From Jaltomata sinuosa (lineage: Eukaryota > Streptophyta > Magnoliopsida > Solanales > Solanaceae), in the NCBI GenBank assembly GCA_003996215.1, contig QJPP01005218.1, forward strand, positions 124,001-188,000: 64,000 nucleotides of DNA, read 5' to 3'. The notes beneath the pieces were generated by a model. The model did no database searches. It saw only the letters and a list, made by a program, of their open reading frames with translations, and had not been told where the DNA came from. The position numbers and the translations under genes were made by a program. Shown one piece after another: positions 11,241 through 20,970 of the stretch. Numbering within the stretch: position 1 is the stretch's first letter; every line of letters starts with the position of its first letter.

Positions 11241-11930
11241 GGAGATAAGTTTGTTTAGCTGAACATGACTAGCATGCCCCAGTCTTATATGCCACAACAA
11301 GGGATCTTTGTCCATCACACTAAGACAAACAAGATCTTCAGCAAGAATATTTGAGATATTAGCAGTGTATACATGCTTGTATTTTTGTCCAGTCAAGACA
11401 GTCTCCCCTGTTTTTAGGTTTATCACCTCCACACCTGTAGAGTAGAAGGTTACCTTGTTTCCCTTATCATAGAGTTGTGATATGCTAAGTAGATTGTGGT
11501 TCAGTCCTTTAACATGGTACACTCTTTCAATTGAGTGTTCTTCAGACTTACCTATTTTGCCAATTCCTTTGATTTGACCTTTCTTTCCTCCTCCAAAGGC
11601 CACTAATTCACCCTTCCCTTCTGCCAGTGAGAGGAATTTCTTCTTATCTCTAGTCATGTGTCTTGAGCAAGCACTATCCATGTACTAGTGTTGCTCGCTT
11701 CGTCTCACCCTTTCCTGCAAAAGTTTTAAAGGTTAGATTTAGGAACCCAGACTATCTTGGGTCCTTTCCTTTGATCAAAAGGATGAATGGGATCTCCATT
11801 GATCCTATTAGGCAGATTCTTGACAGGTTGTTTCTTTTGCACAAACCTGTCCCTTTGAGGAACATTTCTTTTAACATACTTGTTTTTACCTTTTAAGGCA
11901 ACTTTGATGTTTTTATTCAGGTGAGCTTTA
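11037..11930 (-). pseudogene. copia protease, GAG-pre-integrase zinc finger and linker
   Basis: The open part (11681-11037, 214 codons) starts MDSACSRHMTRD, which contains the copia protease active site DSACS. It continues with LNHNLLSISQLYDKG and the pre-integrase finger LWHIRLGHASHVQLNKL..CAECAQGK (His-His-Cys-Cys). Upstream, out of frame, the linker can still be read from about 11896 (KYVKRNVPQRDRFVQ, KGPKIVWVPKSNL). This linker stops at about 11920, where plus-strand gypsy sequence begins. Confidence 0.88.
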
Positions 11931-13610
11931 GCAGTTTGATAAGAATCCCATCATTACTCCCATCATGTGAAAATCCTATCAAATCCCTTTCAGAAGAAGT
12001 GGACACTTGTGATGCAAAAATCACATTCACTAATGATGATCTTTTGTTGGGTAAAACATTACACAATCATCCTTTATATATGGTTGGCTTCGTGCGTGAG
12101 CATAAAGTAAAAGGAATTATGATTGATAATGGGTCTGGAGTCAATATTCTCCCTATTCACACTCTGAAGGAGCTTGGAATCTCGGTAGATGAACTATCTG
12201 AAAGTCGTCTTATGATTCAGGGATTCAATCAAGGGGGGCAAAGAGCCATAGGTTCTATCAAGCTGGAAATTGACATGGGAGATATGCATTCAAGTGCATC
12301 GATGTATGTGATTATGCTAAGACCTCATATTATATCTTATTAGGAAGGTTATGGATACATGAGAATAAAGTGATTCCATCCACCTACCATCAATGCTTTA
12401 AATACTTTGGAGATGGGGTCCAAAAGAAGATAGTTGCTGATGATGAACCTTTCACTTAGCAGAAGCACACTTTGCAGATGCAAAATTCTACTTAAAGAAT
12501 CGTACCTCAAAGGAAGTTAAAGTTGAAAGCACGATACTAATGAAAAGGGTTGAGGTTGCGAGGAAGGTTGATGTAGCGGCTGGAAAGGAAAAGAGTGTGA
12601 TTGAAAAGGGTTAAGCACTTTCTGATATGAACAAGGTACCTAAGATAAATGTGGCATCTACAAGTAAGAAAGTATCTCCTATCCTTAACTATGTCCCAAA
12701 GGCAAAGAAGGGTGAGGTCCAATCTTCTGAGTTGCAATAAAATATTTAGGAGGGTTAACTTTTCCTATCAAGAAAATTGATGCAATCAAATCACCTTCAA
12801 AATTGGTGGAAGGATTTTCCAAATCATCAGACCATGATTCACATAAAGCATTCCCCGAAAAATGCACAGATGAGAGTTTTGACCCAAACGCCTATAAGTT
12901 ATTGGCCAACGCTGGATACAATCCTGATAAAGTTTCTAAATTAGAAAAGCTCCCGCTTGAAGCATTTGGAAAGGCAATCCAAGGCATAAATCGCACTCAG
13001 AAGATGATGATAGAGAGAGGGTATATGGTAAAGTAATCACGTGAAGGTTTGGGTTACAAAAAGCCATCACCAGTCCATATATCTATAAGAAGGGCAAGCA
13101 TCAACTGCACTACTCCTAAAGAAGAGCATATGATGTCTAACAAAAGGCCTTCTGTGTTTGATCGACTTACTGACCAAACTCCCAATGCTTCTGTGTTTGA
13201 TCGGCTTATTGAGTCAACTCCAATAACTTCGGTGTTTGATAGGTAGGACCACTGAAGAAGAAATACAAGCGCCAAGGAAATGATTGAAGGATGGAAGAAC
13301 CTCGATATGCTAAAGAGAAAAATCTTCCTAAAGATTGTCCAAGTTTGATTCCTTCTAGAATGAGGCGAGAAACAAAACTCATAGTTTCACGTGAAGAGGT
13401 CCTCAGAGCAAGAACTCATACCATAGTTCATACTAAGGAGTGTGAGAAAGATGAAGAAAGTGTAGAATCATCATACCATATCACAATTTGTGACGAAAGC
13501 ACATTACCACATAAAAAAGTCAAAGATTGGTTTATTGATATTCATGCATGTCGACATATTTCTTTCAATGATGGTGATCCCTAAGAAGATGAAGATGCCA
13601 AATAGTGTGT
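11921..13610 (+). mobile_element. fragment of a Ty3/gypsy polyprotein (protease to pre-RT linker) inside the copia element
   Basis: Plus-strand coding, opposite to its host. The first block (11921-12343) ends a protease domain: GIMIDNGSGVNILPIHTL, with D-N-G-S where D-[ST]-G is usual, and later NQGGQRAIGSIKLEIDMGD. After a stop and frame change, IHENKVIPSTYHQCFKYFGDG, then FDPNAYKLLANAGYNPDK (12803-13036), a G-patch-like GLGYKKPSPVHI, and a threefold repeat of a SVFDRL motif (13155-13246). It ends with IPSRMRRETKLIVS..HTKECEKDEESV at 13340-13480. No gag, RT or LTR is present, so only the middle of an element was transferred. I found no convincing target duplication. Confidence 0.8.
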
Positions 13611-13689
13611 ACATAGATCAGAGGTTCTCTCAGAAGACTTTTTATAGAAATGTATTTCTACTTTAGTACTATGTGTTCTATCACTAAGT

Positions 13690-14420
13690 TGAGTCACAAT
13701 CATTGAGGCCTGAGTCCATTATTTGCTCTTTCAAGCTCATACTTAGTTCTAGCTAGTTCAAGATTCATTCTTCTAGATTTCTCTCTTTCTGAGTATATAG
13801 TTTATCATTGAACCTCTTTAGATCATGTTCACACCTGATTTGATTGTCACCATTTTGATCTTTCCCCTGTTGATTAACCCTTAGTTTCAAAATTTTAGAT
13901 TTGAGAGAAAGAGTGTTAGTTTCAAGTTGCTGGACCTGTTCCTTTAGAGATTGATTTTCCTTTTTTAGACCAATGTTAATCTTTTCAAGGTCAATGTATT
14001 CAAATTTCAGGCTGGTCAGGGAGGCCATCAACTGATCTCTGTTTTCACTCAATTCTTGAAAATTATCTATAAGGGTTATCATTAGAAAGGACAATTTTTT
14101 CTTAGAAAAGAGTTTTAGCTTGTCTTTAAAGTCAAGAAGATTTACCTCCTTTTCATCAGTATTTGATTCAGGATCTGATTTCGAGTCCTCCATGGCCATT
14201 AGAGCAACATCTTCTGTGTCATCTTCATCCGAGTGGTCTGAACCTGTTCCCCAAGCAGTATACATGGCCTTTACAACATTTTTTTTCTTCTTCTTACTGG
14301 CCTTCTCTCTTCTTTCCCTTTTAGCTCTCTCCTTTTTCCATTCAATTTCCCACATAGGACAGTCTTTAACTTGATGGTCAGTTTTTCCATACTTGAAGCT
14401 ACCATCATTTTTTCCCTTCC
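13690..14420 (-). pseudogene. copia gag C-terminal part (zinc knuckle remnant and coiled coil)
   Basis: The frame 14355-13765 (196 codons) is rich in Lys/Arg near its start (KKERAKRERREKASKKKKK) and then acidic. From about residue 95 it has a long Leu/Glu/Lys/Gln stretch that looks like a coiled coil. Just upstream (14397-14353), FKYGKTDHQVKDC is a CCHC knuckle whose first two Cys have become other residues. On the other side, at about 13690, the copia reading meets the inserted gypsy fragment. Confidence 0.75.
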
Positions 14421-15290
14421 CTAGATTTTTCTCTCTGCTTGGTGATGATATCTTTTTCTCATAGTTTCCTCCTTTCTTGAAGAATTTTTTAAAGTTCGTG
14501 CATATTAGGGCTATTTCTTCATTATCCAGCTCAGATTCATCACTTTAAGTTGCCTGGAGAGCAAGAGTTTTGTCTTTGCTTCCTTCACCTTTTTTTCTGT
14601 TATCAACATTAATTTTATATGTCCTTAGATTACCTACCAGTTCATCCTACCAGTTCATCCAAAGTCATGTTTGTCAAATCTTTTGCTTCTCTAATTACAG
14701 TGTCTTTGATTTCTCATGATCTGGGAAGAGTTCTTAGTACCTTATCAATTTGTTCCTCAGTGGTGTATATTTTACCCAAGGATACCAACTCATTCACAAC
14801 AGTGGTGAATCTAGTGATCATGTCCTGAAGAGTTTCTCCATTCTTCATCTTGAAGGTCTTATATTCAGTGCAAAGTCTGGCAATCCTGAATTTTCTCACC
14901 TGAGTAGTACCTTCATGAGAATTAACAAGCGTGTCCCAAATCTGTTTAGCTGTTTTATAGGCAAAAATGTGACTAAACTCATCAGGACCAGGTCCGCATA
15001 CAAGTATGCACTTGGCTTTGGCATTCTTCCCAAGAATCTTGTAGTCAACATCATCATATTGTGCCTTTGGCTTGGGAATGTCCTTTCCTTCAGTGTCCTT
15101 AGTCATAGGAATTCTAGGACCATCAGTAACTCTGGTCCACAGTTCATAGTCTTGTGCTTGAAGAAATTCTTCCATTTTTTAACTTCCACCACGAGTAGTA
15201 CTGGCCATTGAATACGAGTGGTCTGTTGATGTGTTGTCCTTCACCATGTCTAAGAGGAGGTGAAAAATTCATAGTGATTTTATCTTGAGT
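14421..15290 (-). pseudogene. copia gag N-terminal part
   Basis: Starts around 15250 with NRPLVFNGQYYSWWK, then an indel near 15185 shifts to the frame MEEFLQAQDYELWTRV (15175-14714). The FLQAQDYELW, KTAKQIWDTLVNSHEGT, LCTEYKTFKMKNGE and LQDMITRFTTVVNEL blocks are the standard retroviral-type gag (UBN2/DUF4219) of plant copia elements. A short duplication TACCAGTTCATCC at 14635-14660 adds another break, then the sequence continues toward the knuckle. Confidence 0.85.
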
Positions 15291-15310
15291 TATTAGACTC
15301 TTGTTAATAT

Positions 15311-15328
15311 AACCCACTCTGATACCAA
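15311..15328 (-). other. copia primer-binding site
   Basis: On the minus strand TTGGTATCAGAGTGGGTT, one base after the LTR end (..CTAGCA). It is complementary to the 3' end of plant initiator-Met tRNA, the usual copia primer. Confidence 0.88.
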
Positions 15329-15329
15329 T

Positions 15330-16226
15330 TGCTAGAATATTGACCCCCTAATTTGCCTAAGGAACAAGTTATTCTATCTGTTCCTTTGTTAATTACTTCA
15401 AAGAAAACCGAGTAAAGAGGAGACATAATATTTTACATGGAAAACGTTGCCTCACCAAAGAGTAAAAAACCATGACCTACACCTCTGTAGGATTTAACCC
15501 AACTTCACTAAACTCTGAGCCATAAAACAATTTAGATTACAAAAAGTTACAATCCTAGGAACTAAACTCTAATTCCTAAAACCACACAAACCTCTCTAGG
15601 TATGTGTGACCAAGTCTTTGAGTTATCCCGACTTGAAGACTAACTTCCTAAACCAGTTTATAGATTACTGGTTCTAAGAAATAAATGATTACAACTCAAT
15701 GAAAAAACAATACAATCAGATTGACTCAAGAACTGTAAAACATAGACTTATGGAACAGGTTCTTCAATCTGATTTCTTATATTGGCTGCACTTGGATCTT
15801 CACTCAGAACTCTCTCAAATACGAACTCACTTAATTTGATTATGTTCTGCTTGTATCTCTCTATGTAAGTGTGTAAAGTTTATTGTAAAACCCTTATTGT
15901 ATTTATAGTTGAGAGCCTCCTCCTTATTTTGGCAGATTTCCTTTCATATATAGAATCCCCTTCCTTGTAGGATTTGTCATGCCGACCTACTTTGATTTCT
16001 TTCCTTGTGGGATTCCATTATAAAAGGAAACTCCTTTCAAACTGGACTCTTGTCATTAACACGCTCTATCCACACACTTATACTCCCTTTGCTATTTGGA
16101 ATGCCATGTGGTTAATCTTCTTCTGATCCCTGTTTGACTCTGCCTTAGAGGAACATGTCACAAACACCTGTTCCCTTTGTGTGTTCCATATCTTTGTCAA
16201 TCCTCAAAATCTTCCTTGATCTAACT
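15330..16226 (-). repeat. copia 5' LTR (complete, about 900 bp)
   Basis: The inner end is TCTAGCA next to the primer-binding site. The outer end lies near 16226, where TTAGATCAAG starts on the minus strand. The outer half matches 1-418. The complete length is larger than in most simple copia elements. Confidence 0.85.
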
Positions 16227-17260
16227 ATACCAAATCATTAAATCATATTCTTGATGTCTATGTTGCTAGTTCAAATAGGATTTTTGGTGACTCTGAGATG
16301 TCTTCAAACGCTCCTGAATATATTTCATCTTCTTTATAGAATGATTGACCAAGTATGGTCCTAATAATTCTACCTTAGCCACTTTAAACCAACCAATGGG
16401 TGATCTACTACTTGCATGATAGTGGTTGTTATAAGCAAACTCGATGAGAGGTAAATGATCATCCTAATTACCTTTAAAATCTTGGGTACAATCCCTTAAC
16501 ATATCCTCTAGCATCTAAATCGTGCATTGGGCATGGTTGTCGGTATGTGGATGGAAAATAGTACTAAAACTAACTAGTATACCCAATCCTTTTTTAAATG
16601 ACTTCCAAAAGCATATTGTGAACTGAGTGTCTCTATATGATATATAGGCATTGGGGTACCATGCAGCCGGACAATCTCTTGAATATATAACTTCATATAA
16701 TCTTCTGTGGAATCTGTGGTCTTTACTGGTTATAATGCGCTGACTTGGTAAGTTAGTTTATGACCATCCAAATAAAATCATGCTATTAAAATGACTAAGG
16801 TAAACCTATTATGAAGTCCATATTGATCATTTCCCATTTTCATACGAGAAGTTCTATTTGCTGAGCAAAACAACTAGGTCTTTGATTATCGATATTAACT
16901 TGTTAGTAATTTGGACATTTAACCATATAGTTTGCAATAATTTTCTTCATATCATTCTATAATATATTTACTTTAGATGTGATACATCTTTGTAGAACCT
17001 GGGTTGATAGAATACCTGGAGATTTGTGCCTCTGCCATAATCCTCTCTCAAAATCCATCTACATCTGGGACACATAATCTTCCTTGGTACCTTAAAGTAC
17101 CATCTCACCCTTTTTCGAAAGTCATAGTCTTGTAATTGTTAATACCTTTTCTTAGCTAGAAAAAGATAGGATCATCATACTGCTTCTCCTTCAATTCAGT
17201 AACTAGGGCCAATTCAACCCTATTGTAAATAATCACACCACCATCCTCAAAGTTTAAAAG
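16227..17260 (-). pseudogene. old gypsy element: integrase remnant
   Basis: Conceptual minus-strand reading with many stops: DHLPLIEFAYNNHYHA and SPIGWF near 16450-16380, LEDMLRDC near 16510. These are the end of the gypsy integrase core. The zinc-finger part lies around 16850-17000, much decayed. It belongs to the same element as 17261-18512 and 28134 onward. The copia element interrupts it at 16227. Confidence 0.7.
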
Positions 17261-17560
17261 TCAAATGCTTAGTCTTGCCAATCTTTGAACATCTCTTGCC
17301 ATCTCCTTCTTACGGCCTTCTTTAGCATGAGCCTGACTTTTCATGGATAATAAGCTGAGTGCATCAACTACTGTATTAGTCTTCCTCAAATGATAGAGGA
17401 TATCAATATCATAATCATTGAGTAAATCAAGATATCTCCTCTGCATGAGATTCAATTCTCTTCTTGAAAATGTACAGGAGAGTCTTATTATGGTCTGCAA
17501 AAAATATCAATATGAAGACTATATAAATAGTGACTTCATATATTTATCAAAAACACTACA
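17261..17560 (-). pseudogene. old gypsy element: RNase H C-terminus
   Basis: 79 open codons with RRELNLMQRRYLDLLNDYDI and TNTVVDALSLLSM. The first matches the gypsy RNase H segment [KR]xLNxRQRRWxExLxDYD; the second matches NVVADALSR. Confidence 0.8.
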
Positions 17561-17860
17561 ATTTGCCAATTTTAAGTCAAGTGTCGAATGATTTATCTTA
17601 TGAATCCAAAGCTTCCCGGAAGCATAAAATACAACCTTCACATTTTACATCAAAACATAATTGAGACCTGTTCTTGAAGCATTACGATAAATAATGAACC
17701 CATTGGTTCCCTCTAGTAAAGTCAAACAGGAGTAGTAGTTAAATTCACTTTCGAATCCTAAAAAAGTTCCTCGCGTGTAATAGACCATTATAACTTGGTA
17801 TTCGTCTAAGTCATCTTGGTCAATGGAGCCAAACTAGAGGAAAACCCCTCTACAAACTTT

Positions 17861-18512
17861 CTATAGTAACCTCACAAAACCTAAGAAACTCCTAATTTCT
17901 TTGGGAATTGTGGTTCTTGAACCATTCTTAATTGCCTCAACGGAATCAATGATGATACCCTCGTTAGAAACCACATGACCTGGAATGCCACTAATTACAA
18001 CCAAAATTTCACACTTGAAAAACTTAGCATAAAGCTTGCGATCCTGAACTGTCTGCAACACTAATCTGAGGTGATCTATAAGTTTACCCTCACTCCTTGA
18101 GTACACTAAGATCTAATCAATGAAAAAATCATGAACAAGTTTAGATAAGTCTTGAATATTTTGTTAAATGAGATCCATAAAAGTTGCTGGGGAATTTGTC
18201 AACCCAAAAGATATCAAAAGAAATTCAAAATGCCAATACGTGTTCTAAATGCTGTCTTAATTTTTTTTTGGATAAATAAGACTACTGAGCCCCAAGTTGA
18301 AATTCTTGGTCAACTAAATCCCTAATTAAGAAAATCCTTTAACTAATCTTTCAATTCTACTGGAGCTATTCTGTATGGAGAAGATATGCCTGGAAGTACA
18401 TCGATTACAAAATCAATCTCCTTATCATGAGAAATCCCTAGAAGTCCCTTTGGAAACATTATTACATACTCATTTTCAACTAGCATGGACTAGTAAGGCA
18501 TTGTTTCAACAT
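17861..18512 (-). pseudogene. old gypsy element: reverse transcriptase remnant
   Basis: The open part (18106-17861) has YSRSEGKLIDHLRLVLQ, KLYAKFFKCEI, GHVVSNEGIIID and EIRSFLGF, the thumb and connection region after the YxDD motif. Upstream to 18512 the N-terminal RT can be followed with stops: LLGISHDKEIDFVIDVLPG and SPYRIAPVELKD. Element A then cuts the reading at 18513-18517. Confidence 0.8.
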
Positions 18513-18517
18513 CTATG
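18513..18517 (+). repeat. target-site duplication of element A (left)
   Basis: CTATG, identical to 28129-28133. Proves that both LTRs belong to one insertion. Confidence 0.95.
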
Positions 18518-18884
18518 TGTAATGACCCCCATCATTACGGGTAGTTCCATCGTGCCAAGTTTTTAGAGTTAGAAAACTCCGGGTTTGGGAGTTTAAAATT
18601 TTGGGCTAGGCTAGCCTCAGATAGTTTTGGAGATAGGTAGAGTCTAGGGAAATCCGGATAAAAATGGGTTTAGGTGTCTTGGATTGAGCTAGTTTTCCAC
18701 GTAGCCAAGACATAAAGAAGTCCGGAGGACTTTTCGGAATAGCATTTGGTAAGTAGAACTCTCGGAATCGCGTTTGACGTGAAGGGGTTGTTTCAGGATG
18801 TCGGGAGAACCAGGTGTGTTGTGAAATGACCAAAACTGGCAGATTTCTGGACTTTCTGTCCGTGATGAGTGCGGTCACGTACGA

Positions 18885-19006
18885 TAGCGGCCACCACTAT
18901 AGTGGTTGAAATTACCGCTATAGCGGCGGTCAAAGGGCAGTCAACCTACTTAAGATCGCTATAGCGGTGGGCTACCGCTATAGTAGAGCGGGGACCGCTA
19001 TAGCAG
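18885..19006 (+). repeat. cluster of GC-rich palindromes in the LTR leader
   Basis: Contains ACCACTATAGTGGT (18893-18906), ACCGCTATAGCGG (18914-18926), then further CGCTATAGCG copies near 18957, 18975 and 18994. Equivalent clusters lie at 26281-26395, 58098-58245 and 60200-60330. Confidence 0.85.
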
Positions 19007-19131
19007 GTCAATGAGTTTTTAATGCAGAAATAGCTCCCAAAATATTCAGTGTTTCTCAAGTTCATTTTGAGAGAAGGGCTAGGCGATTCCAGGCATTTTT
19101 CTTCCTTTCTCCGTCAAAATTCTTCCCTAAG

Positions 19132-19477
19132 GTAAGGTTTTCGTACCCCAATCTTTGTATTATATTTCCTATGCGGTAGTATTGCTAGGAGGGAATTTGG
19201 GGAAGGTTAGAATAACCTAGGGATAGTGGACTTCGGGAAGGAAGGGGATTCCAAGCATATGAGTTCTTGGTACGGATTAAAGTACATTATTATGATCATA
19301 GATTGTTTAATTCCCTGTTTTATTCATAAAAGATGATAAAACTATGAGAATTAACAGTGGAAAAGCCTGGGAAAAGGGTGGGATGATCATGGGTGGCCTG
19401 GGGTTTGGGGATTTGGTATAATCCGGGTAATGTGCAGGCCTTGTGTGTTAATTGTATGTCCTGTGTATTGTTTTTAG
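19132..19477 (+). other. predicted leader intron in the chromovirus LTR
   Basis: Donor AAG|GTAAGG at 19131/19132 and acceptor TTGTTTTTAG|ACC ending at 19477, a 346-base candidate intron. The donor is kept in all four LTR copies; the acceptor is kept in three (in the element A 3' LTR its AG is changed). Prediction only, from splice consensus and conservation. Confidence 0.45.
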
Positions 19478-19741
19478 ACCAAGAACGAGAGAGGAATCTA
19501 GAACATGGGAAAGCTCGGGTCGAATAGAGCTTGGAACATTTTGAGGTAGGTGATGGCTTATGATTTTCTGTGAATGTGTATATTCATGTACTCATGTCTA
19601 AGTGATCGTATGCATTACATTGCTTAAGGAAATTGCGTGGAATATCTAGGTTCCTGTTTACAGTCTGTGATTGAACGGTGTTTACTTGTTAGTTTTACAA
19701 ATTGTGTGTGTTCATTTATTGACTGTGGTTTGTTGAAATTC

Positions 19742-19861
19742 GGTTGGCTCAGGTTCCACGCCTAGTACGGGTATAACACATGGTTGGAATGGGTACCACG
19801 CCTGGTATGGGTATAACATTCGATTGGCATGGGTATCACGCCTGGTACGGGTTTACTTTAT
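19742..19861 (+). repeat. 40-bp tandem repeat, three copies
   Basis: Units start at 19742, 19782 and 19822, each with the core CCACGCCTGGTACGGGTATAA. The same three-copy array is found at 27123-27242, 57249-57370 (minus) and 61023-61142. Confidence 0.9.
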
Positions 19862-20310
19862 TGCATCTTGCATTATTTCATTGACTATTATATTGCATTG
19901 GTTGATATTGGTTCCGTGAGTGGACCGAGTTATTTAAATAAATGTGATACTTGGTATTAGTTCCGTGAGTGGACCAGGTTGTCTAGTTAAAGGTGCTATT
20001 GTTGGTGGTCCTTGAGTGGCCGGGAACTTGTTTAACTGTTGTGTTGGTCTTGGTTTAGGCCAGGTTGAATCATTACTTTGGTATGTATCCAGAGGGGATT
20101 CCAGGGTGAGTCCGGGCTAGACTGAAGGGTATAGTTAATGGCTCATATTCGTGGTATTGAACTGTAAGAGATGTATTTCATGCTGGGACAAGGTAGGTAG
20201 AGACTTGTAGTCTAGGGCCTGTATACTTGTTGCATGTTTTCCATTTATTTACTTGTATATGTTGTACTGTTATATATACTGTTTACTTGGAAACTTGCTG
20301 ATGATCCTAC

Positions 20311-20333
20311 CAGTACACAGTGGTGGTGTACTG
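20311..20333 (+). other. conserved LTR hairpin
   Basis: CAGTACAC, loop AGTGGTG, GTGTACTG: an 8-bp perfect stem. Identical at 27692-27714, 61594-61616 and on the minus strand at 56783-56805. Other LTR families carry a related hairpin at the matching place (41233-41252, 46382-46401, 37864-37882). Confidence 0.8.
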
Positions 20334-20755
20334 ATACTGCATTTGTCTTTCTTTTGGTGAGTACAAGAAATTTACCAGCGACTGAGACACAACCTCGCAT
20401 TTAGCACCAGTGATTTATGACTTTCAAGGGTGAGCTGCTTATTTTGAGCTACCTTGGGTTATCTTAGAGTTTCAGTCCATTTGTTTCAGACTTAAAACTA
20501 TTTCATTTTGTCTTTTGGGGTTGCATCCCCGTATTTTAGATATTTGGTATTGATGTTTGGTACAATGACTTTCAGTTCCTAGGAGGGATTTTCCGCAGGA
20601 TAATAATTATGTTTAGTTAGTGAATTGTTTGATTGTAGCTTACTTTTCGCTTGCTGGTTTTAGGCTGTTAGTCTAGGCAAGGGTTGAATTCTATTGGTTC
20701 GCTCATTCGAGGGTTGGGTGGGTGCCACTCACGATGGGTTGGGTCGTGACAATGA

Positions 20756-20774
20756 TGGTATCAGAGCTAGGGTT
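20756..20774 (+). other. chromovirus A primer-binding site
   Basis: TGGTATCAGAGCTAGGGTT, four bases after the 5' LTR end. Matches the initiator-Met tRNA 3' end. Confidence 0.92.
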
Positions 20775-20970
20775 CATTGATCTCGTTGTACCAAACAGGT
20801 CTAGTAGAGTCTTGCAGAACGGTGCAGAGATGTTCGTACTTTTCTTCGAAAGGCTATGGGCCTTTAGGAAAAACTATCTCTTCCTTCTTTCCTCTGTGCT
20901 ATAACTCGATTCTAATTGGTATCTGGTGATAAAAATTGGTATCTAACCTCATTCACTCTTTTGGCCGAAG

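Larger units (their letters stand above)
1..16226 (-). mobile_element. Ty1/copia LTR retrotransposon, degenerate, nested
   Basis: The order on the minus strand is LTR (16226-15330), primer-binding site, gag, protease, integrase, RT, RNase H, extra ORF, polypurine tract, LTR (418 to beyond the window). Protease-integrase-RT order and a YMDD RT motif make it copia. Every coding part has stops or frameshifts. It is lengthened by two insertions: a CACTA element at 3444-8430 and a gypsy fragment at about 11921-13610. It sits inside the integrase region of an older minus-strand gypsy element, whose reading resumes at 16227. The left LTR end lies outside the window, so the target duplication cannot be checked. 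Confidence 0.9.
18518..20751 (+). repeat. chromovirus A 5' LTR (2234 bp)
   Basis: Starts TGTAATGACC and ends GGGTCGTGACA. It contains, in order: a palindrome cluster (18885-19006), a leader with a splice donor (19131/19132), a 40-bp tandem repeat (19742-19861), GTTCCGTGAGTGGACC repeats (19911-19975) and a perfect 8-bp-stem hairpin (20311-20333). The same layout is found in the 3' LTR, the element B LTR and the solo LTR. Confidence 0.95.

Noticed and set aside
20756..20774. tRNA gene-like sequence
   Set aside because: This and the similar sites at 15311, 38283, 41681 and 46830 are primer-binding sites next to LTR ends; no tRNA body is present.
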